A stretch of 64,000 nt of DNA from Robinsoniella peoriensis (GTDB lineage Bacteria > Bacillota > Clostridia > Lachnospirales > Lachnospiraceae), in the NCBI RefSeq assembly GCF_042680125.1, contig NZ_JBHTNY010000001.1; one strand, given 5' to 3'. Shown here piece by piece: positions 44,760 to 53,964 of the stretch. Both the position numbers and the translations under genes were made by a program. How positions within the stretch are numbered: the stretch's first letter is position 1; each line of letters opens with the position of its first letter. Below the pieces are notes generated by a model. It saw nothing but the letters and a program-made list of their open reading frames with translations, did not search any database and was not told the origin of the DNA.

Positions 44760-45812
44760 TTAAGATATGATTTTTCTTCTTCTAAATTCTCCCGGAGTCA
44801 TTTCGAATTCCTTCTTAAACAGCCTGGAAAAGTGCTCCGGATTTGGATAACCGATCATTTCACAAATAGTCATAATACTCAGGTGTGTATGTTCCAAAGC
44901 ATAGCATGCCTTCTCCAGTCGGATATTTTTTAAGATCTCTACAAAGTTCTGCCCCGTATTCTCCTTAATCAATTTACTGAAATGGGGGACACTGAAATTA
45001 AAATGTTCCGCCGCTGATTTCAGGGTTATCCCGGCATAGTGATTCTGGAAATAATTCAGAACCTCCAGCATATCCAGATTCTTATGATTCGTATTCAGAA
45101 AACTTTCCATATGATTTTCATGGTTCCTGAGCAAAAGGCAAAAAAACGTCATGACTTGATTTTTCATAATTGTTTCAAAATACTTTACCCGCTCTTCATA
45201 TTCCATATATAAATCTTCCACCAGAGAACGTATTCCCTCATCTTTACCGGTATGGAACAACAGATAATTATTCTCCGTCTTATCATAAAGAATATGGGCA
45301 AAGAATTGAGACAACACATTCTTTCCGGTGAAAATATCAAAAAATACTTCGTGGAAAGTACTTGCCTTAAGCATAATATTAATAACAATACTGTCATCGA
45401 ATACTGCGATGCTGTGTTTTGTTTTGGGGGGCAGGATGCAGACATCCCCCTCACTGCATGCATATTTCACATTTTGTATCGTATTTTCACAGGTTCCCTC
45501 GTATACATAGAATATCTCATAAAATTCATGCTCATGAATGTACTCCGGGGAATACCGGTAGTGTTTCTGGATTACAATATGGTCCGATGAAGTTCCAAAA
45601 AGTTCATTTTCATTTAAATAGTTCAGCCATTTTCCATGTATAGCCGGAACATACAGTTCATGTTCCCTGATATACTCCCGGTTTATCCTGGCTACAAAAT
45701 CTTCAAATCCATCCGGCCGCAAATGTTCTTCTTCGTACAGATTTTTATAGAATACCTCATCCTCATGATATGCTTTTATAAATTCCTTGAAATGTTCCTT
45801 ACAGATCTTCAT
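44760..45812 (-). CDS. AraC-family regulator with cupin sensor domain (350 aa)
   Basis: A roughly 90-residue N-terminal extension is followed by an AraC-binding cupin (about 95-180: HEHEFYEIFYVYEG, then GDVCILPPKTKHSI). The C-terminal double helix-turn-helix is at about 250-348 (NFSVPHFSKLIKENTG, then GYPNPEHFSRLFKKEF and the ending MTPGEFRRR). Cupin AraC proteins sense sugars. It is next to and upstream of the rhamnosidase gene, which it probably activates. Confidence 0.87.
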   Translation of the reverse strand: MKICKEHFKEFIKAYHEDEVFYKNLYEEEHLRPDGFEDFVARINREYIREHELYVPAIHGKWLNYLNENELFGTSSDHIVIQKHYRYSPEYIHEHEFYEIFYVYEGTCENTIQNVKYACSEGDVCILPPKTKHSIAVFDDSIVINIMLKASTFHEVFFDIFTGKNVLSQFFAHILYDKTENNYLLFHTGKDEGIRSLVEDLYMEYEERVKYFETIMKNQVMTFFCLLLRNHENHMESFLNTNHKNLDMLEVLNYFQNHYAGITLKSAAEHFNFSVPHFSKLIKENTGQNFVEILKNIRLEKACYALEHTHLSIMTICEMIGYPNPEHFSRLFKKEFEMTPGEFRRRKIIS

Positions 45813-45926
45813 ATATCTTATAGATCCTCTCTGTTTACAAATGTCTAGGGGCTAACCCGATTATATGATAAACCTGTAGTATTTGCAAATCAAACCGGCT
45901 TATGGAAATTTACTGTCAATTAAAAA

Positions 45927-45958
45927 AAGCGGTTCCCGATATTTTCGGGAATCCGCTT
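45927..45958 (-). terminator. Intrinsic terminator of the IMP cyclohydrolase gene
   Basis: AAGCGG.TTCCCGA (45927-45939) pairs with TCGGGAATCCGCTT (45945-45958). A run of seven T follows on the minus strand. Confidence 0.9.
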
Positions 45959-45980
45959 CTTTTCCACTGCTCTGAAAATC

Positions 45981-46694
45981 TTATTTATTCTTATTCACAA
46001 TCCTTGTCTCATAAGTACCGTCTGCTATATCTATAAAACGTACAAACAGAGAAACCTTATTATCCTCATTCAGGCTTGTCCATAATGTATTGGTAAATGC
46101 ATCTATCTCATCCGGAATTGCCACTAATTTGGGCTCTCCTTCGAAGCTTGGAAGTGGATCGCCATCACACTGGTAGGTGTGGATAAAATGTCCTTCTCCT
46201 GCTACACAGTTTTCATATGCAAAGGTATAACGGTTACAGGATTCCGGATTTCCATTGTCACTTTTCAAAATTGACATTGCATAGTTATATTTTCCGTTCT
46301 CTAAATGCATGATTCCGGAAATACGAGGTGTGTAATTAGGCGCATCCGGCTCAAACTCTCTGCTGCGAAGAGACTGCTCAAATGTCATCTGTCTGTCCAT
46401 TCCCTCATAGATGGTATCCGTCTGATCCCCATTGGTCACGATGGTTTTATTGCCCAGTACACGAACCGGTGCATAAATAATCAGGCTTGGATCGGTGAGC
46501 TTGGATGGGTCAAATGCCTGTGTACGGATTCCTTCACCATCTTCTACAAATATACGGTTTCTGCTGTTTTCGCTTCTGCCCATGATAAAGTAAGCTGTCA
46601 CTGCTTTGGTTCCATCTGCTGATCTGCCGATTACAATTCCTCTTCCCGGATATGTGTTCTGCTGCAAATCCTGTTCAATTGAAATCATCTTCAT
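45981..46694 (-). CDS. PurO-type IMP cyclohydrolase family protein (237 aa)
   Basis: Resembles the IMP_cyclohyd family (archaeal PurO), which closes FAICAR to IMP in purine synthesis. The N-terminal motifs YPGRGIVIGRSADG and AYFIMGRSENSRNRIF (about 11-48) and the downstream FEPDAPNYTPRISG are family-like. The ATG at 46694 has AAGGAG upstream. The gene stands alone with its own terminator, away from pur genes. Many Clostridia carry both PurH and a PurO-like protein, so this could be a second cyclohydrolase or have diverged. Confidence 0.8.
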   Translation of the reverse strand: MKMISIEQDLQQNTYPGRGIVIGRSADGTKAVTAYFIMGRSENSRNRIFVEDGEGIRTQAFDPSKLTDPSLIIYAPVRVLGNKTIVTNGDQTDTIYEGMDRQMTFEQSLRSREFEPDAPNYTPRISGIMHLENGKYNYAMSILKSDNGNPESCNRYTFAYENCVAGEGHFIHTYQCDGDPLPSFEGEPKLVAIPDEIDAFTNTLWTSLNEDNKVSLFVRFIDIADGTYETRIVNKNK

Positions 46695-46718
46695 TATCTT
46701 TTCTCCTTTGCTCTGCAT

Positions 46719-47174
46719 GTTTTGTTTTATATGTTATTTTTACCACTGTTTTCATTATATACTATTTTGCCGTTCTGTCGATACATATTTTTAAAATTTC
46801 ATGTGATTCCAGGGGTGTTTTATTTTTACATTCCTGCCGCAAAGAGGATGTACCAATTGATGAATGGATTTTTGAATCAGGCTTAGATCGTTTATATTAT
46901 ATTTTATTATCTTGACACTTTCTTCCTGAAAGCATATAATAAAACAATAATAATTACTATTACTAGTATTTTACTAGTTATTACAAATCGAAAAATCTGC
47001 CTGCTTTTATTTCATATTTTGATCTGTCATTATCAAATTCCGCATATTTATATACAAAATGTGCCGGATATCATGAAGTCTGGGAATATTTGAAATGTCA
47101 GAGGTTACACTAATATTTCAGATATGACTCATAAAACAGGAGTCTTCGAGCATCTATCATCAGGGAGGATTGTC
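46719..47174 (+). promoter_or_regulatory. Pentose-phosphate operon control region: consensus promoter, phased repeats and 228-nt leader
   Basis: About 450 bases without a gene. The plus strand carries a perfect TTGACA (46912-46917), a 17-nt spacer and a perfect TATAAT (46935-46940), so transcription should start near 46947. Just inside the transcript TTACTAGT occurs twice in phase, at 46960-46967 and 46971-46978 (11-bp period), and contains an ACTAGTA-TTT-TACTAGT palindrome, a likely operator. The leader is about 228 nt. It holds an 11-bp hairpin (47086-47096 with 47115-47125) and a possible 10-codon leader peptide beginning ATG at 47095. Confidence 0.75.
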
Positions 47175-48224
47175 ATGAACATATTAAATGGGTATATCGG
47201 AACGTATTATTCAGAAAAAAGTCCGGGAATTTTTCATTTTCAATTTAATACAATTACAGGAGCGCTAACGGATCCATCCTTATTTTATCCGGCAAGAAAC
47301 GCAAAATGTGCAGCTCTTTGGGAAAACTCTCTGGCTGTGCCATTGGAAAAAGACGGCAAGGCAGGGGTCTGTCTTTTGGATACCGCTTCAGAATCCTCCT
47401 TTATGCAGGGAAAAACAGAGTTATCTGCGGAACACAAAACGACATGCATGGAGTTATTGGCAGAGCATAAAACGGCATGCTTTCTATATCAGGACAGCTC
47501 ATGCATTTACACAGCCAATTATCATGAAGGCACTGTCTGCATTTACCAAAAAGAGACGGAAGGCCTTATCCTTTATAAAAAAATTGAAATTGCACCTCTG
47601 GCGGGCTGCCATCAAATACTTTTCCATAGCCATTATATGCTGGTTCCCTGTCTGGAAATGGATGAAATACGTATCTTTGATGCATCCGCTGACTATCAGA
47701 CCGCCGGTATCATAAGTTTCCCGAAAGGCAGCGGACCCAGACACGGCATATTCAATATGAGCCATAACCGGTTGTATGTAGTCAGTGAACGCAGTAATGA
47801 ATTGTTTACCTTTGCTTTGAGCGATGATTTGGATTTCCGGCTTTTGTCACAGATTTCTGTTCTGAACCCGGAAAGCCACAGCGGCAGTGAGAACGCATCT
47901 GCAGCAATCCGCCTCTCACCGGATGAGCATTTTCTATATGTTTCCGTCCGGGGGGCTGACATGATTACGGTAATATCCCTTACCAGTGAGTTTCCTAAGG
48001 CAATTCAATATGCTTCCTGTCAGGGCAGCCATCCCAGGGATTTTATTCTTTCACCTAATGGTCGCTACCTTATAACGGTTAACCGTACTTCAAATGAAAT
48101 GGTATGTCTGTGCAGAAACAGCATTACCGGATTTCTGGAGGATGTCTGTTCAAGAGTTCCCATAGCCGAAGGAGTTGGCATTATTTTAGAAGCAGAAACA
48201 CTATCAAAAACAAAAAGCAGATGA
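47175..48224 (+). CDS. pgl: Lactonase-family beta-propeller, probable 6-phosphogluconolactonase (349 aa)
   Basis: YbhE/Pgl-type seven-bladed propeller that hydrolyses 6-phosphogluconolactone. Family segments seen are YIGTYYSEKSPGIFHFQFN at the N-terminus, FPKGSGPRHGIFN (about 193-205), LSPDEHFLYVSVRG and ILSPNGRYLITVNRTSN. The ATG at 47175 has GGGAGG 6 bases upstream; the frame from 47124 is too long. It stands first in an operon with gnd and zwf, which supports the assignment to the oxidative pentose phosphate pathway. Confidence 0.85.
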   Translation: MNILNGYIGTYYSEKSPGIFHFQFNTITGALTDPSLFYPARNAKCAALWENSLAVPLEKDGKAGVCLLDTASESSFMQGKTELSAEHKTTCMELLAEHKTACFLYQDSSCIYTANYHEGTVCIYQKETEGLILYKKIEIAPLAGCHQILFHSHYMLVPCLEMDEIRIFDASADYQTAGIISFPKGSGPRHGIFNMSHNRLYVVSERSNELFTFALSDDLDFRLLSQISVLNPESHSGSENASAAIRLSPDEHFLYVSVRGADMITVISLTSEFPKAIQYASCQGSHPRDFILSPNGRYLITVNRTSNEMVCLCRNSITGFLEDVCSRVPIAEGVGIILEAETLSKTKSR

Positions 48225-48410
48225 TCCGGTTAAATATCAGATTTACGCTAAATGATGCGGGTATTTTGGGATATATCCTAAATCCGCTGAACATGAATTT
48301 CATATAGCTGAAGGAAAATGTAAAATAGAAAGGATGCCACAGGGTTTATCCTTCAGTATAACTAAATGTGGCAGTATTGCAGGGAACATGCAATGCTTAA
48401 GGTATACAGA

Positions 48411-49826
48411 ATGAAAAAATTAGATATAGGAATTATAGGATTAGCAGTTATGGGCAGAAGCCTGGCACTTAACATGGCGGACCATGGTTTTATGGTTGGC
48501 GGGTATAACAGAAGCAGGGAGGTAACAGATACACTTATACAAGACCACCCACATGAAAATTTTACACCTTATTATGATTTGAAAGAGATGGTCGGGGCAT
48601 TGGCAGCTCCCAGAAAAATTATGCTGATGATACAGGCGGGAAAACCCGTAGATCTTGTAATTGAACAATTAATTCCTTTACTTCAGCCGGGTGACATTAT
48701 AATGGATGGTGGAAATTCATTTTTTGTAGATACCAGGAGACGGTACACTTTATTAGAAGAAAAAGGAATTCATTACTACGGTGTAGGCATTTCCGGCGGT
48801 GAAAAAGGAGCGCGTTTCGGTCCGTCCATTATGCCGGGTGGAAACAGGGATACTTACGATGAAATCAAGCCTGTCCTGGAAGCAATTGCCGCCCGTGCAA
48901 AAGGAGAACCCTGCTGCAGTTACATGGGACCTGATGGTGCGGGACACTATGTAAAAATGGTTCATAACGGTATTGAATATGCGGATATGCAGCTGATTGC
49001 AGAATCATATCTTCTGCTGAAACATGCGGGCGGATACGATAATCAGGCAATTGGGGACATATTCGCACAGTGGAATCAGGGCGAGCTGCAAAGCTATCTG
49101 ATCGGTATCACAGCAGACATCTTCCATGAAAAAGATGATTTCCAGGAAGGCGAACTTCTGGATTATATCCTGGACAGTGCCCAGCAGAAAGGCACAGGAA
49201 GATGGGCAAGTATTGAAGCTTTAAAACAGGGCGTTGATATTTCCATGATTACAGCCGCATGCAACGCAAGAATTATGTCGAATCGTATAGAGGAACGGAA
49301 AGAAGCCGGCGAACGCCTCCATGGACCGTCTGTATCTGCTTCGAAACAACATGATGAATACTTCGGGGAAATTGTCCGGGAAGGACTCTACGCTGCCAAG
49401 ATAGCAGCTTACGCCCAGGGTTTTTCCATGCTAAAAGATGCTTCTTCCCTATATGGCTGGAATCTGGATTTCGGTAATATTGCAGCAATTTTCCGGGCAG
49501 GCTGCATTATTCAGGCGGAATTCCTAAACGATATTACTCTTGCTTTTCGTAAAAACCCGCAATTAGATAATCTGATCCTGGATGACTTTTTCTTATCCAG
49601 AATTGATCATAACTTAAAAAGCCTCAGAACTGCGGTAATTACCGGAATCAACAATGGCATTCCCATGCCTGCAATGGCGAATGCACTCTCCTATATCGAC
49701 GCCTTTCGTGGCGATGCGGTAGGGGCAAACCTGATTCAGGCACAACGGGACTGCTTTGGTGCCCACACTTACAAGCGGACCGACAGAGATGGCAGCTTCC
49801 ATCACGATTGGGGGAAATTATCATGA
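48411..49826 (+). CDS. gnd: 6-Phosphogluconate dehydrogenase, decarboxylating
   Basis: Converts 6-phosphogluconate to ribulose 5-phosphate with NADP reduction. Visible motifs are the dinucleotide-binding GIIGLAVMGRSLALN, substrate and catalytic segments GISGGEKGARFGPSIMPGG and YMGPDGAGHYVKMVHNGIEY (catalytic Lys), and the C-terminal RDGSFHHDWGK. Length 471 from the ATG at 48411; the frame can be extended to 48366, but that adds an unlike N-terminus with no RBS. The second position of NADP fold reads GLAVMG rather than the common GLGVMG. Its stop overlaps the zwf start (ATGA). Confidence 0.93.
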   Translation: MKKLDIGIIGLAVMGRSLALNMADHGFMVGGYNRSREVTDTLIQDHPHENFTPYYDLKEMVGALAAPRKIMLMIQAGKPVDLVIEQLIPLLQPGDIIMDGGNSFFVDTRRRYTLLEEKGIHYYGVGISGGEKGARFGPSIMPGGNRDTYDEIKPVLEAIAARAKGEPCCSYMGPDGAGHYVKMVHNGIEYADMQLIAESYLLLKHAGGYDNQAIGDIFAQWNQGELQSYLIGITADIFHEKDDFQEGELLDYILDSAQQKGTGRWASIEALKQGVDISMITAACNARIMSNRIEERKEAGERLHGPSVSASKQHDEYFGEIVREGLYAAKIAAYAQGFSMLKDASSLYGWNLDFGNIAAIFRAGCIIQAEFLNDITLAFRKNPQLDNLILDDFFLSRIDHNLKSLRTAVITGINNGIPMPAMANALSYIDAFRGDAVGANLIQAQRDCFGAHTYKRTDRDGSFHHDWGKLS

Positions 49827-51220
49827 ATCAAAATCTGACATTTACAATATTCGGCGGAACAGGTGATCTGACATTTCGTAAGCTTTTACCGGCTCTTTAT
49901 AATATGTGTGTCTCCGGGCGCCTTGGTGCAGACGACCGGATTGTAATTATCGGAAGACGCAGTTACAGCGATGATGATTACAGGGCAATTGCCCGGGACT
50001 GGGTATCTAAATTCTCCAGACTTCCTTATACAGAAGAGGATTTTGCCGGATTTGCATCCAGAATCCATTATTACCAGATGGATTTTTCGGATAAGGAAGC
50101 ATATGAAGGACTAAACCGTTATTATCAGGAACATCAGCTTTATTCCCATATCTTCTATTTTGCCGTAGCCCCCCGCTTCTTTGGTGTTATTGTAGAAGGG
50201 CTGACCGGCGTAGACGGTGCGGAAAACGGCAAGGTGATCATTGAAAAACCTTTCGGTGAAAATCTGGCTGCTGCTGATACACTGAATCAAAAAATGGAGG
50301 CATTTTTTTCTCCTGATCATATTTACCGCATTGATCATTATCTGGGTAAAGAAATGGTACGTAATATCCAGACAATACGCTTTACCAACCCTATCTTCAG
50401 CAATCTCTGGAGTGCAGAGCATATTGAATGCATCCAGATTTCTGCACTGGAAGATGTAGGCGTAGAGACAAGAGGCGGCTATTATGATTCCAGCGGAGCA
50501 CTAAAAGATATGGTCCAGAACCATCTATTTCAGATATTATCCATCGTAGCCATGGAGCAGCCGGAACAATTTTCCGGTTCGGAAATGCACGCGGAACAGA
50601 TTAAAGTTCTACGGTCTCTGCGGCCTGTTAAAGCAAAAAATATTAAAGATTCCCTGCTCCTGGGGCAATACGAAGGATATCTGGAAGAAAAAAATGTTAA
50701 TCCCAACTCCACTACAGAGACTTATGCGGCTCTGCGCCTTTTTGTAGAGAATAAACGCTGGAAAAACATGCCTTTTTATATACGTACCGGAAAAAAACTG
50801 GGACACAGGGAAATGGATGTGGCAATTGTTTTTCGCCGCTCTTCACCTGAGATAGCGCCAAATATTTTAAATATAAAAATCCAGCCGACAGAAGGCGTAT
50901 ATCTCCAGTTTAATATCAAAAACCCAGGTGATACGGATGAGATCGTTCAGACCAAAATGGATTTCTGCCAGAGCTGTCTGGATATTTTCCGGATCAATAC
51001 ACCGGAAGCTTATGAACGTATGCTGGACGCGTGCATGCAGGGTGAACGCTCCTGGTTCTCACAGTGGGATCAGATCGAAACAAGCTGGAAATTTATTGAG
51101 AATATACGTAAAGTTTACTATAAGCAAAACCTTCCCGTATATCCTTATACACCAGAAACCAACGGTCCCACAGAGGCTGACGAATTCCTGAATCACTATA
51201 ACCATGAATGGTTTGAATAG
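49823..51220 (+). CDS. zwf: Glucose-6-phosphate 1-dehydrogenase
   Basis: First enzyme of the oxidative pentose phosphate pathway, although encoded last here. It shows the NADP-binding FGGTGDLTFRKLLPALYNM (the usual GASGDLAxRKL is GGTGDLTFRKL) and the active-site RIDHYLGKEMVRNIQ with catalytic His and Lys. The segments IEKPFGENL and FYIRTGKKLG are also family-like. Length 465. The start at 49823 overlaps the gnd stop by 4 bases with GGGGG upstream, so translation is coupled. Confidence 0.94.
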   Translation: MNQNLTFTIFGGTGDLTFRKLLPALYNMCVSGRLGADDRIVIIGRRSYSDDDYRAIARDWVSKFSRLPYTEEDFAGFASRIHYYQMDFSDKEAYEGLNRYYQEHQLYSHIFYFAVAPRFFGVIVEGLTGVDGAENGKVIIEKPFGENLAAADTLNQKMEAFFSPDHIYRIDHYLGKEMVRNIQTIRFTNPIFSNLWSAEHIECIQISALEDVGVETRGGYYDSSGALKDMVQNHLFQILSIVAMEQPEQFSGSEMHAEQIKVLRSLRPVKAKNIKDSLLLGQYEGYLEEKNVNPNSTTETYAALRLFVENKRWKNMPFYIRTGKKLGHREMDVAIVFRRSSPEIAPNILNIKIQPTEGVYLQFNIKNPGDTDEIVQTKMDFCQSCLDIFRINTPEAYERMLDACMQGERSWFSQWDQIETSWKFIENIRKVYYKQNLPVYPYTPETNGPTEADEFLNHYNHEWFE

Positions 51221-51240
51221 GAAGGCTGACACCTCCATTA

Positions 51241-52113
51241 TTACCCGGTTGTATAAATCATATTTTTAAAATCCGCCACTGCTTTTTTCTGCGTCTTTAA
51301 ATCTTTCGTAATGAAATAACTTTGGATTACAGGCGCAGCAAAATCCAGCAGCGGAATTTCTCTTAACCCTTGATCCTCAAGATACTTCCCCACAAAACTG
51401 CGGGGCAGAAAACTGTATCCGATACCATCCAGCAGATATGGGAGCAATTTTGTACTTTTATCAATTTCAAATGGAAACGGGTTCTTTTTCGGGAATATAT
51501 CCCGCATAAAATTGCCCCCCTCACCTAATACAAAATCACAGTAGAGATAATACAGATTCTGCAGTATGTCCCTGGTAATGCCTTTCTCATATTCTGTATT
51601 ATTCCACGAAGTTACCAGTACCAGTTCATCAGTCTGAAATGGAATGCAGGTAAATCCGGTTCTCTCTGTGGGTACAAAGGTAAAAATCACATCCAAAGTC
51701 CCATCCTGCAGCATTCTGATCAGCTTATTGGAGTGGTCAATAATTACTTTTACCGAAATGTCAGGACACCCCCTTAATATCCTCGACATGCATTTAGTTA
51801 AATGGCAGTCGTACACTGTATTAACCGTCCCTATGCGCAGGTGTTCCGCAAAGCTGTGCAGCATCCCCAGTTCCATAACTGCCGTATGTTCCAGCTCCAC
51901 AATACGTTTGGCATATGGAAGAAACCGCCTTCCCTCTTCTGTCAGTTCCACAGACTTCTTCTGCCTGATAAACAGCTTTTTCCCCAGTTCCTTTTCCAAT
52001 TCCATAATGCGGTTAGTTACAGTGGACTGAACAATATAATACTGGTCTGCCGTCTGGGTAAAATTTTTAAGTTCCGACAGAGTGAGAAATGTTTTTAAAT
52101 TTTCAATATTCAA
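51241..52113 (-). CDS. LysR-family transcriptional regulator (290 aa), TTG start
   Basis: The N-terminal winged helix-turn-helix covers residues 1-62 (MNIENLKTFLTLSELKNFTQTADQYYIVQSTVTNRI). An effector-binding domain of two lobes occupies about 90-285. The start codon is TTG at 52113; the N-terminus aligned to the family leaves no ATG choice. It is divergent from lysA, and a perfect palindrome with T-N11-A spacing lies in between, so it probably controls lysA and itself, perhaps in response to diaminopimelate or lysine (inference). Confidence 0.88.
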   Translation of the reverse strand: MNIENLKTFLTLSELKNFTQTADQYYIVQSTVTNRIMELEKELGKKLFIRQKKSVELTEEGRRFLPYAKRIVELEHTAVMELGMLHSFAEHLRIGTVNTVYDCHLTKCMSRILRGCPDISVKVIIDHSNKLIRMLQDGTLDVIFTFVPTERTGFTCIPFQTDELVLVTSWNNTEYEKGITRDILQNLYYLYCDFVLGEGGNFMRDIFPKKNPFPFEIDKSTKLLPYLLDGIGYSFLPRSFVGKYLEDQGLREIPLLDFAAPVIQSYFITKDLKTQKKAVADFKNMIYTTG

Positions 52114-52135
52114 CGGTTTTCTGTTCTCCTTTACT

Positions 52136-52150
52136 ATCGATATTATCGAT
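52136..52150. promoter_or_regulatory. LysR-type binding palindrome between lysR-like gene and lysA
   Basis: ATCGATA-T-TATCGAT, a perfect 15-bp palindrome that satisfies the LysR T-N11-A rule (T at 52137, A at 52149). It lies 23 bases upstream of the regulator start, so it would serve autoregulation and activation of lysA, whose likely -10 TATAAT is at 52196-52201. Confidence 0.75.
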
Positions 52151-52314
52151 TATTCTCTCCATAAAGATTCATTATACAAATCATAAAGAAAACGTTATAA
52201 TAAGTCAAGACAAAGTTCTTTTATCGTTAACATACATTAACCTGAACACAATTTCAAACAACAAACACGCTCTAATCGAAACAATAAATACCAAAAATAC
52301 ATGGGGGTAACAGC

Positions 52315-53574
52315 ATGCAAAAGATTTACACAAAAGTAACTGATCAGACACATTTTTTTGAAAATCAGAATCCGGTAGAATTAGCAGCCGCTTACGGCAC
52401 ACCGGTTTACGTATATAATGAAAGAATTTTAAGAGAGCGCTGCCGTGATCTTAAAAACATGGTCACCTATCCAAAATTCGTAGTGGATTTTTCTGCAAAG
52501 GCAAACAGCAATCCTGCTCTTCTCCAGATTGTTAGGTCGGAAGGCCTGGAAGTAGATGCCATGTCACCGGGAGAGATTTATATTGAAAAACTGGCCGGTT
52601 TTACTTCAGACGAAATATTCTATATCGGCAATAATGTATCCGATGAGGAAATGCAGTATGCCATCTCAGAAGGTGTTCTGGTAAGCGTGGATTCCATCAG
52701 CCAGTTAGAACGCTATGGACGCCTGGCACCAGGAAGCCGTGTGGCAATCCGTTTTAACCCCGGGGTCGGTGCAGGACACCATGAAAAAGTAGTAACCGCA
52801 GGAAAGAAAACAAAATTCGGTGTGGACCCGGTATTTATACCTCAGGTAAAAGAAATATTGGAGAGATTTCAGCTTACTCTTGCAGGTATCAACCAGCATA
52901 TCGGCTCACTTTTTATGACCGGAGACGCTTTCGTCAAAAGTCTGGGTTCTTTATTTGCAATAGCAAAACAATTCCCGGAGCTGGAATTTATAGATATGGG
53001 CGGCGGCTTTGGCATCCCATATAAGAAAGAAGATGGAGAAGCACCTCTGGATCTGAAAGAGCTGGGCATGAAAATTGATGAAGCATTATTTAAATTCAGC
53101 GAACAATATGGAAGACAGCTTACTTTCCGCATCGAACCAGGCCGTTATATCAGTGCCGAATGCGGTGTGCTCTTGAGTGAGGTTCATTCCATAAAATATA
53201 ATTATAATAATAAATATGTTGGCTGTGATACCGGATTTAATGTACTGTCACGACCTATTTTATACGATTCATATCATGGTGTGGAGATTTATCGTGGAAG
53301 CGATACACCTTCTGAACGGGAAGAAGCCGTAACCATTGTGGGCAATATCTGCGAAAGCGGTGATATTCTGGCAAAAGACAGGCACCTGCCGGAAATCCAG
53401 GAAGGTGACATTCTTGGCATTCTGGATGCAGGCGCTTATGGGTATGTTATGAGTTCTAACTATAACAACCGCCTCCGTCCAGCTGAAATCTTAATACGGG
53501 AAAGCGGAGAAGTGGTAGTAATCAGGGAACGGGAGACTTTGGATGACTTGAAGAATCATCTGGTATTACTATAA
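52315..53574 (+). CDS. lysA: Diaminopimelate decarboxylase
   Basis: PLP enzyme converting meso-diaminopimelate to lysine. It shows the PLP-lysine segment VVDFSAKANSNPALL (about residues 54-68), the HIGSLF region (about 193-198), GGGFGIPY (about 226-233), RIEPGRYIS and the C-terminal GAYGYVMSSNYN. Length 419 is normal. GGGGG lies 7 bases before the ATG. Monocistronic, with a strong terminator behind it. No lysine riboswitch is visible in the leader; regulation seems to be by the divergent LysR protein. Confidence 0.94.
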   Translation: MQKIYTKVTDQTHFFENQNPVELAAAYGTPVYVYNERILRERCRDLKNMVTYPKFVVDFSAKANSNPALLQIVRSEGLEVDAMSPGEIYIEKLAGFTSDEIFYIGNNVSDEEMQYAISEGVLVSVDSISQLERYGRLAPGSRVAIRFNPGVGAGHHEKVVTAGKKTKFGVDPVFIPQVKEILERFQLTLAGINQHIGSLFMTGDAFVKSLGSLFAIAKQFPELEFIDMGGGFGIPYKKEDGEAPLDLKELGMKIDEALFKFSEQYGRQLTFRIEPGRYISAECGVLLSEVHSIKYNYNNKYVGCDTGFNVLSRPILYDSYHGVEIYRGSDTPSEREEAVTIVGNICESGDILAKDRHLPEIQEGDILGILDAGAYGYVMSSNYNNRLRPAEILIRESGEVVVIRERETLDDLKNHLVLL

Positions 53575-53606
53575 GCTTACTCATAAACTGTATATAAAAA
53601 TGAAAA

Positions 53607-53639
53607 TGACTGCATCAGCTTCTTTAGCTGGTGCAGTCA
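53607..53639 (+). terminator. Intrinsic terminator of lysA
   Basis: TGACTGCATCAGCT (53607-53620) pairs with AGCTGGTGCAGTCA (53626-53639), with one G-T wobble and a 5-nt loop. A T-rich tail follows. Confidence 0.9.
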
Positions 53640-53644
53640 GACTT

Positions 53645-53949
53645 TTATTTAGCCGGTATATTATCCTGTTCCCGGAGGCACATGCTGCGAAGTCCCCAAA
53701 GCATACCTATTTGATTAAGTTTCTCTACTTTTTCATCATCCAGACTGTAGGATCGTATACCGCGCTTCCGTTCCCGCTGTGCATTGATCCAGTACCCCAA
53801 TCGGTAACCTCCATTACTTGAAGCATAATCCTGAGCAATTCCAAAATCCCCCGAAACAGTACTGCCTTTTTACAACCGGAGAACCTCATGCTTCCCTGCC
53901 AGTCTCCGTATTTCATGTAATAGATGTGAATAAAGAAAAAATACCCCAT
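53645..53949 (-). pseudogene. Remnant of a helicase-associated (HA) domain protein, frameshifted
   Basis: Reading 53869 to 53645 on the minus strand gives a 74-codon frame without a start. It contains DYASSNGGYRLGYWINAQRE, then YSLDDEKVEKLNQIGMLWGL. This is the HA-domain pattern (LG.W...QR, L...LE.LG..W) found in repeats attached to helicases and phage-like proteins. Upstream, 53949 to about 53870 in another frame gives IYYMKYGDWQGSMRF, which fits the preceding part. The two halves join by a frameshift at an A run near 53868. With no start, no helicase domain and a broken frame, it is a decayed fragment. Its 3' end abuts the lysA terminator. Confidence 0.65.
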
Positions 53950-53964
53950 TTATAAAATTACAAT

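Noticed and set aside
52151..52314. Lysine riboswitch in front of lysA
   Set aside because: The leader after the likely -10 box is about 105 nt and shows none of the expected multi-helix structure or terminator. A LysR palindrome explains control.
53725..53949. 74-codon frame downstream of the immunity lipoprotein, considered as a lantibiotic or other peptide precursor
   Set aside because: It has one cysteine, no leader-like motif and no RBS. The neighbouring frame shows a helicase-associated domain, so this is a frameshifted relic.
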